A stretch of DNA of 64,000 nt from Ensifer sp. LC11 (lineage in GTDB: Bacteria; Pseudomonadota; Alphaproteobacteria; Rhizobiales; Rhizobiaceae). Below are positions 34,959 to 45,704 of this stretch, piece by piece (position 1 is the stretch's first letter; each line of letters begins with the position of its first letter). The notes under the pieces were generated by a model, which made no database searches, was not told the DNA's origin, and saw only the letters and a list, made by a program, of their open reading frames with translations. The DNA lies in contig NZ_MBSO01000005.1 of assembly GCF_001695835.1 (NCBI RefSeq), forward strand, positions 117,098 to 181,097. Reading direction: 5' to 3'. A program made the translations under genes and the position numbers.

Positions 34959-37900
34959 ATGTCCGCCATCGGCGCCCTTTTCGGTGACGTTTCCTCCAAG
35001 CCGGACGGCTCCGAGATCAAAGAGGCGCTGCGTCGGGCGGCGAGTGAACGCATCCTGATCATGGATGGCGCGATGGGCACGGAGATCCAGCAGCTCGGCT
35101 TCATCGAGCAGCATTTCCGCGGTGATCGCTTCGGTGGCTGCGCCTGTCACCAGCAGGGCAACAACGACCTTCTGACGCTGACGCAGCCGAAGGCGATCGA
35201 AGACATCCATTACGCCTATGCGATTGCCGGCGCGGACATCCTTGAAACCAACACCTTCTCCTCCACGCGCATCGCCCAGGCCGATTACGGCATGGAGGAC
35301 ATGGTCTATGAGCTCAACCGCGATGGCGCGCGGCTGGCGCGACGTGCCGCCAAGCGGGCCGAAGCCGAGGATGGTCGTCGCCGCTTCGTCGCCGGCGCGC
35401 TTGGGCCGACGAACCGCACGGCGTCGATTTCGCCTGACGTCAACAATCCCGGCTATCGCGCCGTCAGCTTCGACGACTTGCGCATTGCCTATGCCGAACA
35501 GATCCGCGGGCTGATCGACGGCGGCGCCGACATTATCCTGATCGAGACGATCTTCGACACCTTGAACGCCAAGGCGGCAATCTTTGCCACCAGGGAAGTC
35601 TTCGTCGAGAAGGGCATCGAGCTGCCCGTCATGATCTCGGGCACGATCACCGACCTCTCCGGCCGCACGCTCTCCGGTCAGACGCCGACTGCCTTCTGGC
35701 ATTCCGTGCGCCACGCCGATCCCTTCACCATCGGGCTCAACTGCGCGCTCGGCGCCAATGCGATGCGCGCCCATATCGACGAGCTCTCAACCGTTGCCGA
35801 TACCTTCGTCTGCGCCTATCCGAACGCCGGCCTGCCGAACGAGTTCGGCCAGTATGACGAGACGCCGGAGCAGATGGCGGCGCAGGTGGAGGCGTTTGCG
35901 CGCGACGGGCTCGTCAATATCGTCGGCGGCTGCTGCGGTTCGACGCCCGCCCATATCACTGCGATTGCCAAGGCGGTCGCCAAGCATCCGCCGCGCGAGA
36001 TCCCCAAGGTCGAGCCGCTGATGCGGCTGTCCGGACTGGAGCCCTTCACGCTGACCTCGGACATTCCCTTCGTCAACGTCGGCGAGCGCACCAATGTCAC
36101 CGGCTCGGCCAAGTTCCGCAAGCTGATCACGGCCGGCGACTATTCGGCCGCTCTCGATGTCGCGCGTGACCAGGTGGCGAACGGCGCCCAGATCATCGAC
36201 ATCAACATGGACGAGGGCCTGATCGATTCGAAGCAGGCGATGATCGAGTTTTTGAACCTCGTCGCCTCCGAGCCCGATATTGCCCGCGTTCCCGTGATGA
36301 TCGATTCGTCGAAATGGGAGGTGATCGAGGCGGGGCTGAAATGCGTTCAGGGCAAACCGCTGGTCAATTCGATCTCGATGAAGGAAGGCGAGGAGGCGTT
36401 CCTTCATCACGCCCGGCTTTGCCGCGCCTATGGCGCCGCCGTCGTCATCATGGCCTTCGATGAGGTCGGCCAGGCCGACACCAAGGCGCGCAAGGTCGAG
36501 ATCTGCACCCGCGCCTACAAGCTCCTGACCGAAGAGGCCGGTTTCCCGCCTGAGGACATCATCTTCGACCCGAACATCTTCGCAGTGGCAACCGGGATCG
36601 AGGAGCACAACAATTACGGCGTCGACTTCATCGAAGCGACGCGCGAGATCATCGCGACCCTGCCGCATGTGCATGTGTCGGGCGGCGTCTCCAACCTCTC
36701 CTTCTCGTTCCGCGGTAATGAGCCGGTGCGCGAGGCGATGCACGCGGTGTTCCTCTACCACGCCATCCAGGCAGGCATGGACATGGGCATCGTCAATGCC
36801 GGCCAGCTTGCCGTTTATGACGCGATCGATCCGGATTTGCGCGAGGCCTGCGAGGACGTGGTGCTCAACCGCCGCACCGATTCGACCGAGCGCATGCTTG
36901 AGATCGCCGAGCGCTATCGCGGCCAGGGCGGCGCACAGGGGCGCGAGAAGGATCTTTCCTGGCGCGAGTGGTCGGTGGCAAAGCGGCTTGAGCATGCGCT
37001 TGTCAACGGCATCACCGAGTATATCGAGGGCGATACGGAGGAGGCGCGGCTGGCTGCTGAGCGGCCGCTGCATGTCATCGAAGGCCCGCTGATGGCCGGC
37101 ATGAACGTCGTCGGTGACCTTTTCGGCTCTGGCAAGATGTTCCTGCCGCAGGTGGTGAAATCCGCGCGCGTGATGAAGCAGGCGGTGGCCGTGCTCTTGC
37201 CGCACATGGAGGCGGAGAAGCTTGCCAATGGCGGCGAGGCGCGCGAAAGCGCCGGCAGGATCCTGATGGCGACGGTCAAGGGCGACGTGCACGATATCGG
37301 CAAGAACATCGTCGGCGTCGTGCTTGCCTGCAACAACTACGAGATCATCGATCTCGGCGTCATGGTGCCCTCGGCCAAGATCCTCGACGTGGCGCGCGAG
37401 CGGAAGGTCGACATCATCGGGCTCTCCGGTCTGATCACCCCGTCGCTCGACGAAATGGTGCATGTCGCCTCCGAGCTCGAGCGCGAAGGCTTCGACATTC
37501 CGCTTCTGATCGGCGGGGCGACGACCAGCCGGGTGCACACGGCGGTCAAGATCAATCCGCGCTACGACCGCGGCCAGACCGTCTACGTCACCGATGCCAG
37601 CCGCGCCGTCGGCGTCGTCTCGAGCCTTCTGTCGCCGGAAGCGCGCGACAGCTACATGGAGACGGTGCGGGCGGAGTACCGCAAGGTCGCCGACGCGCAT
37701 GCCCGCAACGAGGCGGAAAAGCGCCGACTGCCTTTGTCTCAGGCCCGCGCGAACCAGCACCGGATCGATTGGAACGGCTATCAGGCCAAGGCGCCGTCGT
37801 TCCTCGGTACACGCGTGTTTGAAAGCTGGGATCTGGCGGAACTCGCCCGCTACATCGACTGGACGCCGTTCTTCCAGACCTGGGAGCTGAAGGGTGTCTA

Positions 37901-38729
37901 TCCGAGGATCCTTGACGATGAGGCGCAAGGTGCGGCCGCCCGGCAACTGTTCGACGATGCCCAGGCGATGCTTGCAAAGATCATCGAAGAAAAGTGGTTC
38001 GCGCCGAAGGCGGTGGTCGGTTTCTGGCCGGCCGGCACGGTCGGCGACGACATCCGGCTCTTCACCGGCGAAGATCGAGCGTCTGAGCTCGCGACCTTCT
38101 TCACGCTGCGCCAGCAGCTGTCGAAGCGCGACGGTCGCCCGAACGTGGCGCTTTCCGATTTCGTCGCACCTGCTGACAGCAGCTCCAACGACTATGTCGG
38201 CGGCTTCGTCGTCACCGCCGGCATCGAGGAGGTGGCGATTGCCGAGCGTTTCGAGCGCGCCAACGACGACTACTCCTCGATCCTGGTCAAGGCGCTGGCC
38301 GACCGTTTCGCCGAGGCCTTCGCCGAGCGCATGCACGAATATGTCCGCAAGGAACTCTGGGGCTATGCGGCTGACGAGACCTTCTCGCCCGTGGATCTGA
38401 TTGGCGAGCCCTATGCCGGCATCCGCCCGGCGCCCGGCTATCCGGCCCAGCCCGACCATACGGAAAAAGCGACGCTTTTCCGGTTGCTTGATGCGGAAGC
38501 CGCGATCGGCGTCAGCCTGACGGAGAGCTATGCGATGTGGCCGGGTTCGTCGGTGTCCGGCCTCTATATCGGCCACCCCGAGGCCTATTACTTCGGCGTC
38601 GCCAAGATCGAGCGCGACCAGGTCGAGGATTATGCGACACGCAAGCGCATGCCGGTGCGCGAGGTCGAGCGCTGGCTCTCGCCGATCCTCAACTACGTGC
38701 CGATGCCGGAGGCAGAGGCGGCGGAGTAG
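34959..38729 (+). CDS. metH: Cobalamin-dependent methionine synthase
   Basis: A full-length MetH (1256 aa) transferring a methyl group from 5-methyltetrahydrofolate via cobalamin to homocysteine. Module order: homocysteine domain 1-345 with zinc ligands Cys262, Cys325 and Cys326 ([11 protein letters not shown]); pterin domain about 365-640 ([16 protein letters not shown]); cobalamin module about 670-910 with the lower-ligand His778 in [11 protein letters not shown]; activation (SAM) domain from about 930 to the end ([12 protein letters not shown]). All four modules are complete, so the enzyme can be reductively reactivated. A 20-bp palindrome lies in its promoter region and AACGGGAGA precedes the start. 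Confidence 0.97.
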   Translation: MSAIGALFGDVSSKPDGSEIKEALRRAASERILIMDGAMGTEIQQLGFIEQHFRGDRFGGCACHQQGNNDLLTLTQPKAIEDIHYAYAIAGADILETNTFSSTRIAQADYGMEDMVYELNRDGARLARRAAKRAEAEDGRRRFVAGALGPTNRTASISPDVNNPGYRAVSFDDLRIAYAEQIRGLIDGGADIILIETIFDTLNAKAAIFATREVFVEKGIELPVMISGTITDLSGRTLSGQTPTAFWHSVRHADPFTIGLNCALGANAMRAHIDELSTVADTFVCAYPNAGLPNEFGQYDETPEQMAAQVEAFARDGLVNIVGGCCGSTPAHITAIAKAVAKHPPREIPKVEPLMRLSGLEPFTLTSDIPFVNVGERTNVTGSAKFRKLITAGDYSAALDVARDQVANGAQIIDINMDEGLIDSKQAMIEFLNLVASEPDIARVPVMIDSSKWEVIEAGLKCVQGKPLVNSISMKEGEEAFLHHARLCRAYGAAVVIMAFDEVGQADTKARKVEICTRAYKLLTEEAGFPPEDIIFDPNIFAVATGIEEHNNYGVDFIEATREIIATLPHVHVSGGVSNLSFSFRGNEPVREAMHAVFLYHAIQAGMDMGIVNAGQLAVYDAIDPDLREACEDVVLNRRTDSTERMLEIAERYRGQGGAQGREKDLSWREWSVAKRLEHALVNGITEYIEGDTEEARLAAERPLHVIEGPLMAGMNVVGDLFGSGKMFLPQVVKSARVMKQAVAVLLPHMEAEKLANGGEARESAGRILMATVKGDVHDIGKNIVGVVLACNNYEIIDLGVMVPSAKILDVARERKVDIIGLSGLITPSLDEMVHVASELEREGFDIPLLIGGATTSRVHTAVKINPRYDRGQTVYVTDASRAVGVVSSLLSPEARDSYMETVRAEYRKVADAHARNEAEKRRLPLSQARANQHRIDWNGYQAKAPSFLGTRVFESWDLAELARYIDWTPFFQTWELKGVYPRILDDEAQGAAARQLFDDAQAMLAKIIEEKWFAPKAVVGFWPAGTVGDDIRLFTGEDRASELATFFTLRQQLSKRDGRPNVALSDFVAPADSSSNDYVGGFVVTAGIEEVAIAERFERANDDYSSILVKALADRFAEAFAERMHEYVRKELWGYAADETFSPVDLIGEPYAGIRPAPGYPAQPDHTEKATLFRLLDAEAAIGVSLTESYAMWPGSSVSGLYIGHPEAYYFGVAKIERDQVEDYATRKRMPVREVERWLSPILNYVPMPEAEAAE

Positions 38730-38768
38730 CGTTGCGGGATGGGATGATGACGAGCGGATCCGGGCTCG

Positions 38769-39596
38769 TCATTGTTGGCTCTGCTCGTCGCCTTCAGACA
38801 GCGCCGTAAGAAAGGCCTTGAGTGCGGCATTGAAGCGGTCCGGCCGCTGTAGCGGTGCAAAGTGGCTGACGCCGTCAAGCAGGATGAATGCGGCGCCGGG
38901 AATGCTGCGGGCGAGATAGTCCGCATGCTCGCGTTTGATGAACTCGTCGTTTTCGCTCTGGACGATCGCGACCGGTACGCGGATCTTGCCGAGGTCTTCG
39001 GCAGCATAGTTCGGTTCGGTCTTCTGCATCTCGCTGACCGAGTCGACGAAAGCGCCAAAATCATCCGGCGTTGCCGATAGCTGCCTGTAATCGCCGGAAT
39101 GCCGGCCGAAGCAGCGGTCGAGCACCGGGCCCGGTTCGACCTCCCTGGTTCCGCTCGGGTCCATGTTGCAGGCGAAGAAGAAGACACCGCTCACCCGCTC
39201 CGGTGCTTTCGAAGCAAGTACGAGCGCGATGCAGGCACCGTCGCTCCAGCCGGCAATGGCTGCCTTTTGAAGCTGCAGCCTGTCCATGACGGCAAGCACA
39301 TCGGATGCCATCAGTTCATAGGTATAGGGTTTGCTATCGCGGGTGCTGCGGCCGTGACCGCGGCTGTCGATCAAAATGACGCGATGCCCGGATTCGGCGA
39401 GCGCTGGTACCTGATAGCCCCAATTGCCGCTGTGGCCGAGGCCGCCATGCAGCAGGATTACCGGCCTGCCCTCGCCATAGGCCGCGTACCAGATGCGGGC
39501 GCCGTCGCTTTCGACCTGGCCTTCAGCGGCTGGTGCGGGCAGGGGCAATGCGCCGTTTGCTGCAAAGGCGACAAGGTCGTCGTCCTGAAATTCCAT
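38769..39596 (-). CDS. Alpha/beta hydrolase
   Basis: A 275-residue alpha/beta-hydrolase fold protein. The oxyanion region is LLHGGLGHSGNWG, the nucleophile elbow GWSDGA carries Ser118, IDSRGHGRS is typical, and the catalytic His sits in GVSHFAPL. It has no signal peptide. The start at 39596 has AAGGAGA upstream; an in-frame ATG at 39617 is less likely. The substrate is unknown. Confidence 0.92.
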   Translation of the reverse strand: MEFQDDDLVAFAANGALPLPAPAAEGQVESDGARIWYAAYGEGRPVILLHGGLGHSGNWGYQVPALAESGHRVILIDSRGHGRSTRDSKPYTYELMASDVLAVMDRLQLQKAAIAGWSDGACIALVLASKAPERVSGVFFFACNMDPSGTREVEPGPVLDRCFGRHSGDYRQLSATPDDFGAFVDSVSEMQKTEPNYAAEDLGKIRVPVAIVQSENDEFIKREHADYLARSIPGAAFILLDGVSHFAPLQRPDRFNAALKAFLTALSEGDEQSQQ

Positions 39597-39629
39597 GCAC
39601 CAGGTCTCCTTGATCACCCCGCGGCGAGC

Positions 39630-40652
39630 TTAGTTTACCGGCTGCGGCTCGGGAAAGTGCCAGGTATCATCAAGAATTTCCTTGCGCGGCCGGTAGAGCC
39701 GTACGGTGTAGTTCCAGCCGTCGACGACGGGCAGGCAGTTGGCGATCTTGCCGTCGCAGCCGCCGAACTGGATCGAGACGCTGCCGTCGTCCGCCTTCCT
39801 GGCGGTGATGTTGTTGATCGTGTAGGCGTCGTAGGAGTTCTTCTCGTAGAAGCCCTGCGCGTCGTAGACGCTGACCGACCAGAAGGCATCGACCGGCACG
39901 TCCTTGACGGCAAGCTTGTAGACCGTCTTGCCGTCGTTCTTGGCCGGCGTGACGTTCAGATAGGTCGCGTCCTTGTCGGGATTGCCGCCCCAGCCGGTCG
40001 CCGTGCCGATCAGGTGGCGGATCGGGTCGACCTCTTCCCTGGTGCCAAAGGCCTTCTTGAAGTCCGGCATGGTGGCACCGAGCGCGAGCAGCGCCTCGCG
40101 CACCTTCTTCTGGCTGGCCGGGTCCCAGGCGGGAACCTCGAACTTGCCTTCTTTTGGTTGACTGACCTTGATCGCGTCCTGCAGTGCATGGACTTCGGCG
40201 ATATCCTTCGGGTCGGCGGGATTGACGAGGGTCCGGACGCCGACGACGACGTAGCGTGTACCGACCTTCTCCTTCGTCAGCGTCGTTTCGCCGGCACCAT
40301 AGACGACCTCGGGTACATAGTGGTCTTCGCTGATCACCTGCATCGACATGAAGCGCTTGCCAGCGTCCGGCAGGGTGATCGTGACCGGTCCGGCATCCAG
40401 ATCGAAAACAGCAGACGAATAGAGCGTGTCCCGATTGAGGCGGATGACGGTCTGATTGTCGATCGAAGCCGGTTCGCGTCGGTGCACGAATTTGCCGAAG
40501 CCACCGTCCTTGACCATGCTGGCCGCATACATATCGCTTTCGGCGCGAATGAAGTTGTCAACGCCAACAGTCACGGGGTCGGCGGCGCTTGAAGGCGCGG
40601 CACCGGCGATCACCAATGCGCCGGCCATGAAGAACGAACGATAATGCGTCAT
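39630..40652 (-). CDS. Exported DUF1254/DUF1214-type protein, second of a pair
   Basis: A 340-residue protein with a cleavable signal peptide (SFFMAGALVIAGAAPSSAA). A DUF1254 N-terminal region (NLNRDTLYSSAVFDL-like pattern with TITLPDAGKRFMSMQVI) is followed by a DUF1214 C-terminal region (VDAFWSVSVYDAQGFYEKNS and WNYTVRLYRPRKEILDDTW). The family is periplasmic with no firmly assigned activity. It starts 17 bases after its paralogue ends, so the two are co-transcribed. Confidence 0.87.
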   Translation of the reverse strand: MTHYRSFFMAGALVIAGAAPSSAADPVTVGVDNFIRAESDMYAASMVKDGGFGKFVHRREPASIDNQTVIRLNRDTLYSSAVFDLDAGPVTITLPDAGKRFMSMQVISEDHYVPEVVYGAGETTLTKEKVGTRYVVVGVRTLVNPADPKDIAEVHALQDAIKVSQPKEGKFEVPAWDPASQKKVREALLALGATMPDFKKAFGTREEVDPIRHLIGTATGWGGNPDKDATYLNVTPAKNDGKTVYKLAVKDVPVDAFWSVSVYDAQGFYEKNSYDAYTINNITARKADDGSVSIQFGGCDGKIANCLPVVDGWNYTVRLYRPRKEILDDTWHFPEPQPVN

Positions 40653-40669
40653 GCTCGGATCCTTCTTGA

Positions 40670-42088
40670 TCAGTTGGCGCGCTGCATCGGCGGCGCTTTC
40701 CATTTGCCGTCCAATGCGTCCGGCTTCGGCCAGTAGAGCCGCATGGCGGTGAAGAACGGGCCGCTCGGTGCCGGCAGCCAGTTGGCTTCCTTGTCGGCGC
40801 CGGGTGTTTCATGCTGGATGTAGAGCGTTACGCCGCCATCGGCGTCCTTCTTCAGATCCGCAAGCATCGGCGAGTTGATCAGGTAGCGGTTAAGCGGATT
40901 GGCATAGAGCAGGCTCGACGGCAGCTCATAAAGTGTCAGCGACCAGAAGGCGTTGACCGGCGGCGGCATTCCCGGCTCGAAGCGCAGGGTGTATCTGTTT
41001 TCGCCCGAGAGCGGCTTCTTGTCGTCGCTGGTAAAATAGACGGGATAGATCGCCTCGTTCTTGGAGTTGCCGTAAATCCCGAGCACAGCGCCGGACATGC
41101 GGTCGAGATAGCGGCCGTTCAGATATTCGCGTGTTCCGAAACTGTCGCCGCTGGTTCGCTTCCCCGTGTCGAGTTCGGTTTCCTTGAATTCCTTGAATGC
41201 GGCCCAGGCGTCCGCGATCCCACCCTCGATCGCCTGCTGCATCTCTGGAGGGAATGTATCGAAATCAAAGCTCTTGCCGGCGCCGACATTGATCTTGGCG
41301 AAGCGCTCCATCAGGCTCGTTTCCGACGGGTGCGTCGGGCAGAAGCCGAGAACGAAGTTGAGGACCCTGAAGAAATCCGGCGAGGTCTTCTCCTCGTCGG
41401 CGCCGAGCGGTTCTGCAAAGTCGATGGCCGCGGCCGGGGCCGGCGCCGCCTCGCCGAGGAAGCTCGACAGGGGTTGGACTTGGTAACCGGCCTGGACTTT
41501 CTTGACGTTTTCGATGTCAGCCGGATTGAACATCTGGGTGCGGTAAAGCACGAAGGCGAATTCGGTTTCCGAGCGGATCACCGCCTTGATCCCGGGCGGG
41601 GTCTCGCCTTTCCAGGTAGGCCCCGCAAGCAGGAAGCTGCCGGCCTCGTTTCCGGTGGCACGGCTACCGACATAGGCGAAGTTGAACGTGTACATATCGA
41701 TGAACTGGAGCGAGTAGTACCGCTCCGGCTCGACCGCCGGTACAGTCAGGACCAGCGGTTCTGCACGCAGGTCCGCTCCAAGGAACGAATAGGGCGTGTC
41801 GGAGTTCGGCGTTTGGATCGCCTTATCCTCAGGCGTATAGACCCGAGCGGTGTTGTTGAGTGTGTTCCATCCGCTCTTGAACTCGGGATTGCCGCGATCA
41901 ACGAAATAGGAATGTTGCACACGGTAGCTGTCGACGAGCGGAAAGCCGTAGATATAAGCTTCCTTGGCGATGGCGCGGGCTTCCTCTGCGGAGAGGCCTG
42001 CATCGGCAGCGCTTGCCCCCGTCATCTTGAGTGCAGGCAGAGCCGTCGCAAGTGCGCTGAGCATCAGCAGTGACCGTCGTTTGAGCAT
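40670..42088 (-). CDS. Exported DUF1254/DUF1214-type protein, first of a pair
   Basis: A 472-residue protein with a signal peptide (SLLMLSALATALPALKMTGASAA). A DUF1254 region carries AYIYGFPLVDSYRVQ, QTPNSDTPYSFLGADLRAEP and RYYSLQFIDMYTFNFAYVG. A DUF1214 region carries VNAFWSLTLYELPSSLLYAN and MRLYWPKPDALDGKW. It is a longer paralogue of the next gene in the operon. The start is chosen at 42088 because AAGGGAA lies upstream and the signal peptide begins there. Function unknown. Confidence 0.87.
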   Translation of the reverse strand: MLKRRSLLMLSALATALPALKMTGASAADAGLSAEEARAIAKEAYIYGFPLVDSYRVQHSYFVDRGNPEFKSGWNTLNNTARVYTPEDKAIQTPNSDTPYSFLGADLRAEPLVLTVPAVEPERYYSLQFIDMYTFNFAYVGSRATGNEAGSFLLAGPTWKGETPPGIKAVIRSETEFAFVLYRTQMFNPADIENVKKVQAGYQVQPLSSFLGEAAPAPAAAIDFAEPLGADEEKTSPDFFRVLNFVLGFCPTHPSETSLMERFAKINVGAGKSFDFDTFPPEMQQAIEGGIADAWAAFKEFKETELDTGKRTSGDSFGTREYLNGRYLDRMSGAVLGIYGNSKNEAIYPVYFTSDDKKPLSGENRYTLRFEPGMPPPVNAFWSLTLYELPSSLLYANPLNRYLINSPMLADLKKDADGGVTLYIQHETPGADKEANWLPAPSGPFFTAMRLYWPKPDALDGKWKAPPMQRAN

Positions 42089-42259
42089 GGCAAATTCCCT
42101 TCGATGATCGCCAGCAATCGTGCCAGTTCGACGGGGCACCGCAAGTACGTAACGGTTACGACGCAGCTCGGGCGTGATCGCCGGCCGCACGCCGATGGCG
42201 CCGCTTGCCAAGCTGCGGTAACATCTCGCTAAAATACATCGTATGTTGAGAGTTCATCG

Positions 42260-44479
42260 ATGGAGCGCCGTCTCGCTGCCGTCCTGATCGCGGATGTCGT
42301 CGGCTACAGCCGCCTGAGCCGGCTCGACGAGGAAGGGACGCGCCTGCGATTCCAGTCGGACCTCGGCAACATCCTTGAGCCGCTCTTCCTCGAACACCAC
42401 GGGCGTCTGGTGAAGACGATGGGCGACGGCCTGCTCGTCGAGTTCCGCAGCGTCGTCGATGCGACCCAGTGCGCGATCGAAATCCAGCAACGCAAGGCGG
42501 CGGAAGAGGCTGACAAGGGACCGAACGGCGAGAGGCTGGATTTCCGCATCGGCATCAATCTCGGTGACATCATTGTCGAGGGCGACGACATCCATGGCGA
42601 CGGCGTCAACATCGCCGACCGGGTGCAGGGGCTGGCGGAGCCGGGTGGCATTGCAATATCGGGCACGGCCTATGATCAGGTCAGCTCCAAACTCAAGGCT
42701 GGCTTTGCATCGTTGGGGCACCAGTCGGTCAAGGGGCTCGCCGAGCCGATCCGCGTCTATCGCGTCCTTCTCGACCCGGATGCTGCCGGCAAGACCATCG
42801 CCGCAAAGAACGGGCGGACCGCCGCCCGGCTGAAACGCGTGGCAATCGGCGTGGCGGCGCTTGTGTTGGTGGCGGCTGTCGCCTGGTGGCAGCCGTGGAC
42901 ATGGATCGGACAGGAAGGACCAGCGCAGCGTTTCGCCTATCCGTTGCCGGACCAGCCTTCCGTCGCGGTGCTGCCGTTCATCAATGTCAGTGGAGACAGC
43001 GATCACGATCACCTGGCCGAAGGGCTGACGGACGATCTCATCACCGAATTGTCCAAGGTGTCCGGTCTCTTCGTCATAGCGCGGCATTCGGTGTTTGCGC
43101 TCAAGGGCAACGCCACCAAGATCCAGGACGTGGCGGCCGAACTGGGCGTGCACTACGTGTTGGAAGGCACGCTGCAGCGGGCCGACCAGCGGCTGCGCAT
43201 CAACGTCAAGCTGATCGATGCGATGAGCGGGCTTTCGCTCTGGGCGGAGCGCTATGACCGGCAATATGCCGACCTGTTTGCCGTTCAGGACGACGTCATC
43301 GGCCAGATCATCGCAGCACTCGAAGTCAAGCTCAGCGAGGGCGAGCGCGACCAGCTGGCGCGCATCCCGACGGATAATCTCGAGGCCTATGACAACTACA
43401 TGCGGGCAGAGCAGCAGGGCCTTATCTGGCGCGATGTCGACACCAATCGCCAGACACTTGCCTTTTACCAGCGGGCGATCGACCTCGATCCCGATTTCGC
43501 CGATGCCCACGCCGGCATAGCCCGCATCGCGGTCGACGTCTGGCGCAACGACTACAACTATCTCTGGTCGGCGGCCGTCGCGCGCAAGATCGCCTATGAT
43601 GCGGCGGGCCAGGCGTTGAAACTCGACGCCAACAATGCCCGCGCCCATACGGTGCTGGCGCTGCTTCAGCTCGTCGATGGACGCGCTTCAGAGGCAAAGG
43701 AATCGGCGCTCAGGGCCGTCTCCGCGCAGCCCAACGATGCGGAGGCGCTGGCCAACCTGGCGCTGGTGCTTGCCCAGACCGGCGAACACGAGCAGGCGGT
43801 CGAGGATATCGAGCGGGCACTGAGGCTCGATCCGTCGCCGTCGTCCAGCCTGAAGCTGCTTGCGGGCATCGTCTACTACACGGTGCGCCGCCTCGAACGG
43901 GCGATCCCACTGATTGAAGCGGCGCGCGAGGAGCTACCGAAGGCGGAAGCCGTGAAGGAGTATCTCGCCGCGGCCTTTGCCCAGCACGGCGACCAGCAGA
44001 GCGCAGCGGCAGAAGCGGCGGAACTGCTAAAACTCTTCCCGGACACCAACCTGACCTATTACGGCTATCTCTATGACTATTGGCGCGAAGAAGATCTCTA
44101 CAGGCATCTCTTCGGCTTGCGCACCGCCGGTATCCCCGAATGGCCCTTCGGCTTCGTTGGGGCGACCAGCGATCGCCTAGGCCCGGCGGAACTGCAGCGA
44201 TTGATCGACAACAAGACATGGGTCGGCGTGCACAAGAATGGCACGAGCTTCGTGCAATTCTTCGACACGGCCGGCAACACCGCCTATCGCAGCAGCAACA
44301 CGAGCATCACCGGTCGTGTCGAGGTGAAGGGCAATCAGCTTTGCGAGAAATACGAAGGGTACTTTCTCGGTCGCATGGTCTGCGGCTATGTCTATCGCAA
44401 TACGGCGAAGGGTGAACGCACCGCCGACTACATCAACGTGACACCACAGGCGCTGAAGTTCTTCTCGATCGAACGATGA
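42260..44479 (+). CDS. Class III adenylate/guanylate cyclase with membrane anchor and TPR repeats
   Basis: A 739-residue signalling protein. Residues 1-170 form a class III cyclase domain with metal aspartates Asp12 (ADVVGYSRL) and Asp56, base-recognition Lys52 (VKTMGDG), and the transition-state Asn/Arg segment GDGVNIADRVQGL, so it looks catalytically complete. One membrane segment (VAIGVAALVLVAAVAWW) lies near 195-211. Then come a TolB/FlgO-like region (SVAVLPFINVSGD) and TPR-type helices about 390-600. The C-terminal 100 residues resemble no domain I recognise. This architecture is much expanded in rhizobia. Confidence 0.92.
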   Translation: MERRLAAVLIADVVGYSRLSRLDEEGTRLRFQSDLGNILEPLFLEHHGRLVKTMGDGLLVEFRSVVDATQCAIEIQQRKAAEEADKGPNGERLDFRIGINLGDIIVEGDDIHGDGVNIADRVQGLAEPGGIAISGTAYDQVSSKLKAGFASLGHQSVKGLAEPIRVYRVLLDPDAAGKTIAAKNGRTAARLKRVAIGVAALVLVAAVAWWQPWTWIGQEGPAQRFAYPLPDQPSVAVLPFINVSGDSDHDHLAEGLTDDLITELSKVSGLFVIARHSVFALKGNATKIQDVAAELGVHYVLEGTLQRADQRLRINVKLIDAMSGLSLWAERYDRQYADLFAVQDDVIGQIIAALEVKLSEGERDQLARIPTDNLEAYDNYMRAEQQGLIWRDVDTNRQTLAFYQRAIDLDPDFADAHAGIARIAVDVWRNDYNYLWSAAVARKIAYDAAGQALKLDANNARAHTVLALLQLVDGRASEAKESALRAVSAQPNDAEALANLALVLAQTGEHEQAVEDIERALRLDPSPSSSLKLLAGIVYYTVRRLERAIPLIEAAREELPKAEAVKEYLAAAFAQHGDQQSAAAEAAELLKLFPDTNLTYYGYLYDYWREEDLYRHLFGLRTAGIPEWPFGFVGATSDRLGPAELQRLIDNKTWVGVHKNGTSFVQFFDTAGNTAYRSSNTSITGRVEVKGNQLCEKYEGYFLGRMVCGYVYRNTAKGERTADYINVTPQALKFFSIER

Positions 44480-44582
44480 CGGGGTTCGCCAGGCATCGAT
44501 GATCAAAGCCTGGTCGGTGCAGGTTCCTTGAGTTGACGCCGTTCCGGACGGAAAACTGCTTCACACTTTTCCTGGAACTGCT

Positions 44583-45086
44583 TCAGGGCGAGGGCTTCGT
44601 CCAATTGATCGACGCCTTTTCGGTGAGCAGCGTCTGCTCGACCTCGGACCAGTGTTTGCGCGAATCGACCACCTTGTTCGGATTTTTCTGGAAGCCGTCA
44701 GCGGCGCCCGGATCGTAGCTGAGATACAACTTGTTCTCGATGATCCGCCAGGCCTTCGGGTCGATGTTGGTCGTCACCGTGCCGAAGGAGACGCCGTCGG
44801 CGCAATAGCCGCCATATTGCGGCGCATAGCGGGTCGGCTCCTTGATGAACTGGTCACGGTGCTCGGCGCTTGCGAATTGCCAGGTGGCGCCGAGCCAGCG
44901 ATAGCTGAATTCCGGCGATCCTTCGACTGCCTTGTTCTCGGTGAAATAGGCGACCGGATCGTATCCCTTGATCGCCACGTCGCCGAAGTAGCCGGTGTTC
45001 ACGGGCTCTTCCGCCAGCGACGGCCCAGCGGACGCGAACAGCGCCGCTGTCGCCGCGATCGCAAATGGTATGGAGTATCGAGACAT
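44583..45086 (-). CDS. Exported YHS-domain protein
   Basis: A 167-residue protein with a signal peptide ending near GPSLAEEPV. The YHS core reads KGYDPVAYFTENKAVEGSPEF and ATWQFASAEHRDQFIKEPTRYAPQYGGYCA, a fold that may bind metal. It lies 27 bases downstream of the ankyrin gene in the same direction. The role is unknown; family members are often near metal or redox genes. Confidence 0.87.
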   Translation of the reverse strand: MSRYSIPFAIAATAALFASAGPSLAEEPVNTGYFGDVAIKGYDPVAYFTENKAVEGSPEFSYRWLGATWQFASAEHRDQFIKEPTRYAPQYGGYCADGVSFGTVTTNIDPKAWRIIENKLYLSYDPGAADGFQKNPNKVVDSRKHWSEVEQTLLTEKASINWTKPSP

Positions 45087-45113
45087 GCCGTTTCCTCCGT
45101 TTCCGGATCTGAT

Positions 45114-45704
45114 TTATTGTCGTTTGGTGCATTCGCCGTAGAGCCACTCGCCGACAAGTTCGGCCTTCTGGCAGGTGGCACCCGCCTTCAAAAGAAGCTC
45201 GGCGGTTGGCCAGTACGAGCGCCAGCCGGCTTGCGTCAGCGGCGTGTAGCCATTGCGTTCCTTGGCTTCGATGTCCGCCTTGTTGGCGAGCAGGAAGGCG
45301 ACCACCTCCGCGTGGCCCTCTTCGGCTGCCGCATGCAGCGGCGACATCTTGTAGAAATTGGCGACGTCGTTGACGGCAGCGCCCTTGGCGACGAGCAATT
45401 TGACGGTTTCGAGATCACCGCCATAGGCGGCGGCATGCAGTGCCGTCAGGCCGCCTTTGTTGCGGATCTCGATGGCGGTGCCGCGGTCGAGGAGAAGCGC
45501 GACGATTTCGGTGCGCCCTTTGAGAGCGGCGATGAGCAGCGCCGGCTCGCCGGCCGCATCGGGCTCGGTTATGTCGGTTCCCTGATCGAGCAACTGCTTG
45601 ACGCGTTCCGTGTCGCCGTCCCGTGCCGCGTCATGCAAAGGACCCGCCATAGCCGCCACGGTAAAAAAAGCCACCGCGGCGAGTGCAGCAAAGAGAGATC
45701 TCAT
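45114..45704 (-). CDS. Exported ankyrin-repeat protein
   Basis: A 196-residue protein with a signal peptide (LFAALAAVAFFTVAAMAG) and about four ankyrin repeats: PLHDAARDGDTERVKQLLDQG, then GEPALLIAALKGRTEIVALLL, GLTALHAAAYGGDLETVKLLV and SPLHAAAEEGHAEVVAFLL. A short C-terminal tail has two cysteines (CQKAELVGEWLYGEC) that could pair in the periplasm. GGCGGAGG precedes the ATG at 45704. It is followed by the YHS gene. Confidence 0.87.
   Translation of the reverse strand: MRSLFAALAAVAFFTVAAMAGPLHDAARDGDTERVKQLLDQGTDITEPDAAGEPALLIAALKGRTEIVALLLDRGTAIEIRNKGGLTALHAAAYGGDLETVKLLVAKGAAVNDVANFYKMSPLHAAAEEGHAEVVAFLLANKADIEAKERNGYTPLTQAGWRSYWPTAELLLKAGATCQKAELVGEWLYGECTKRQ

Noticed and set aside
35787..38576. 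A 929-codon minus-strand frame opposite metH
   Set aside because: metH is complete with all four modules; the antisense product has no recognisable domain.
42148..42160. CGTAAC-G-GTTACG inverted repeat between the DUF1254 gene and the cyclase gene
   Set aside because: It is short and alone; no regulator neighbour supports it.
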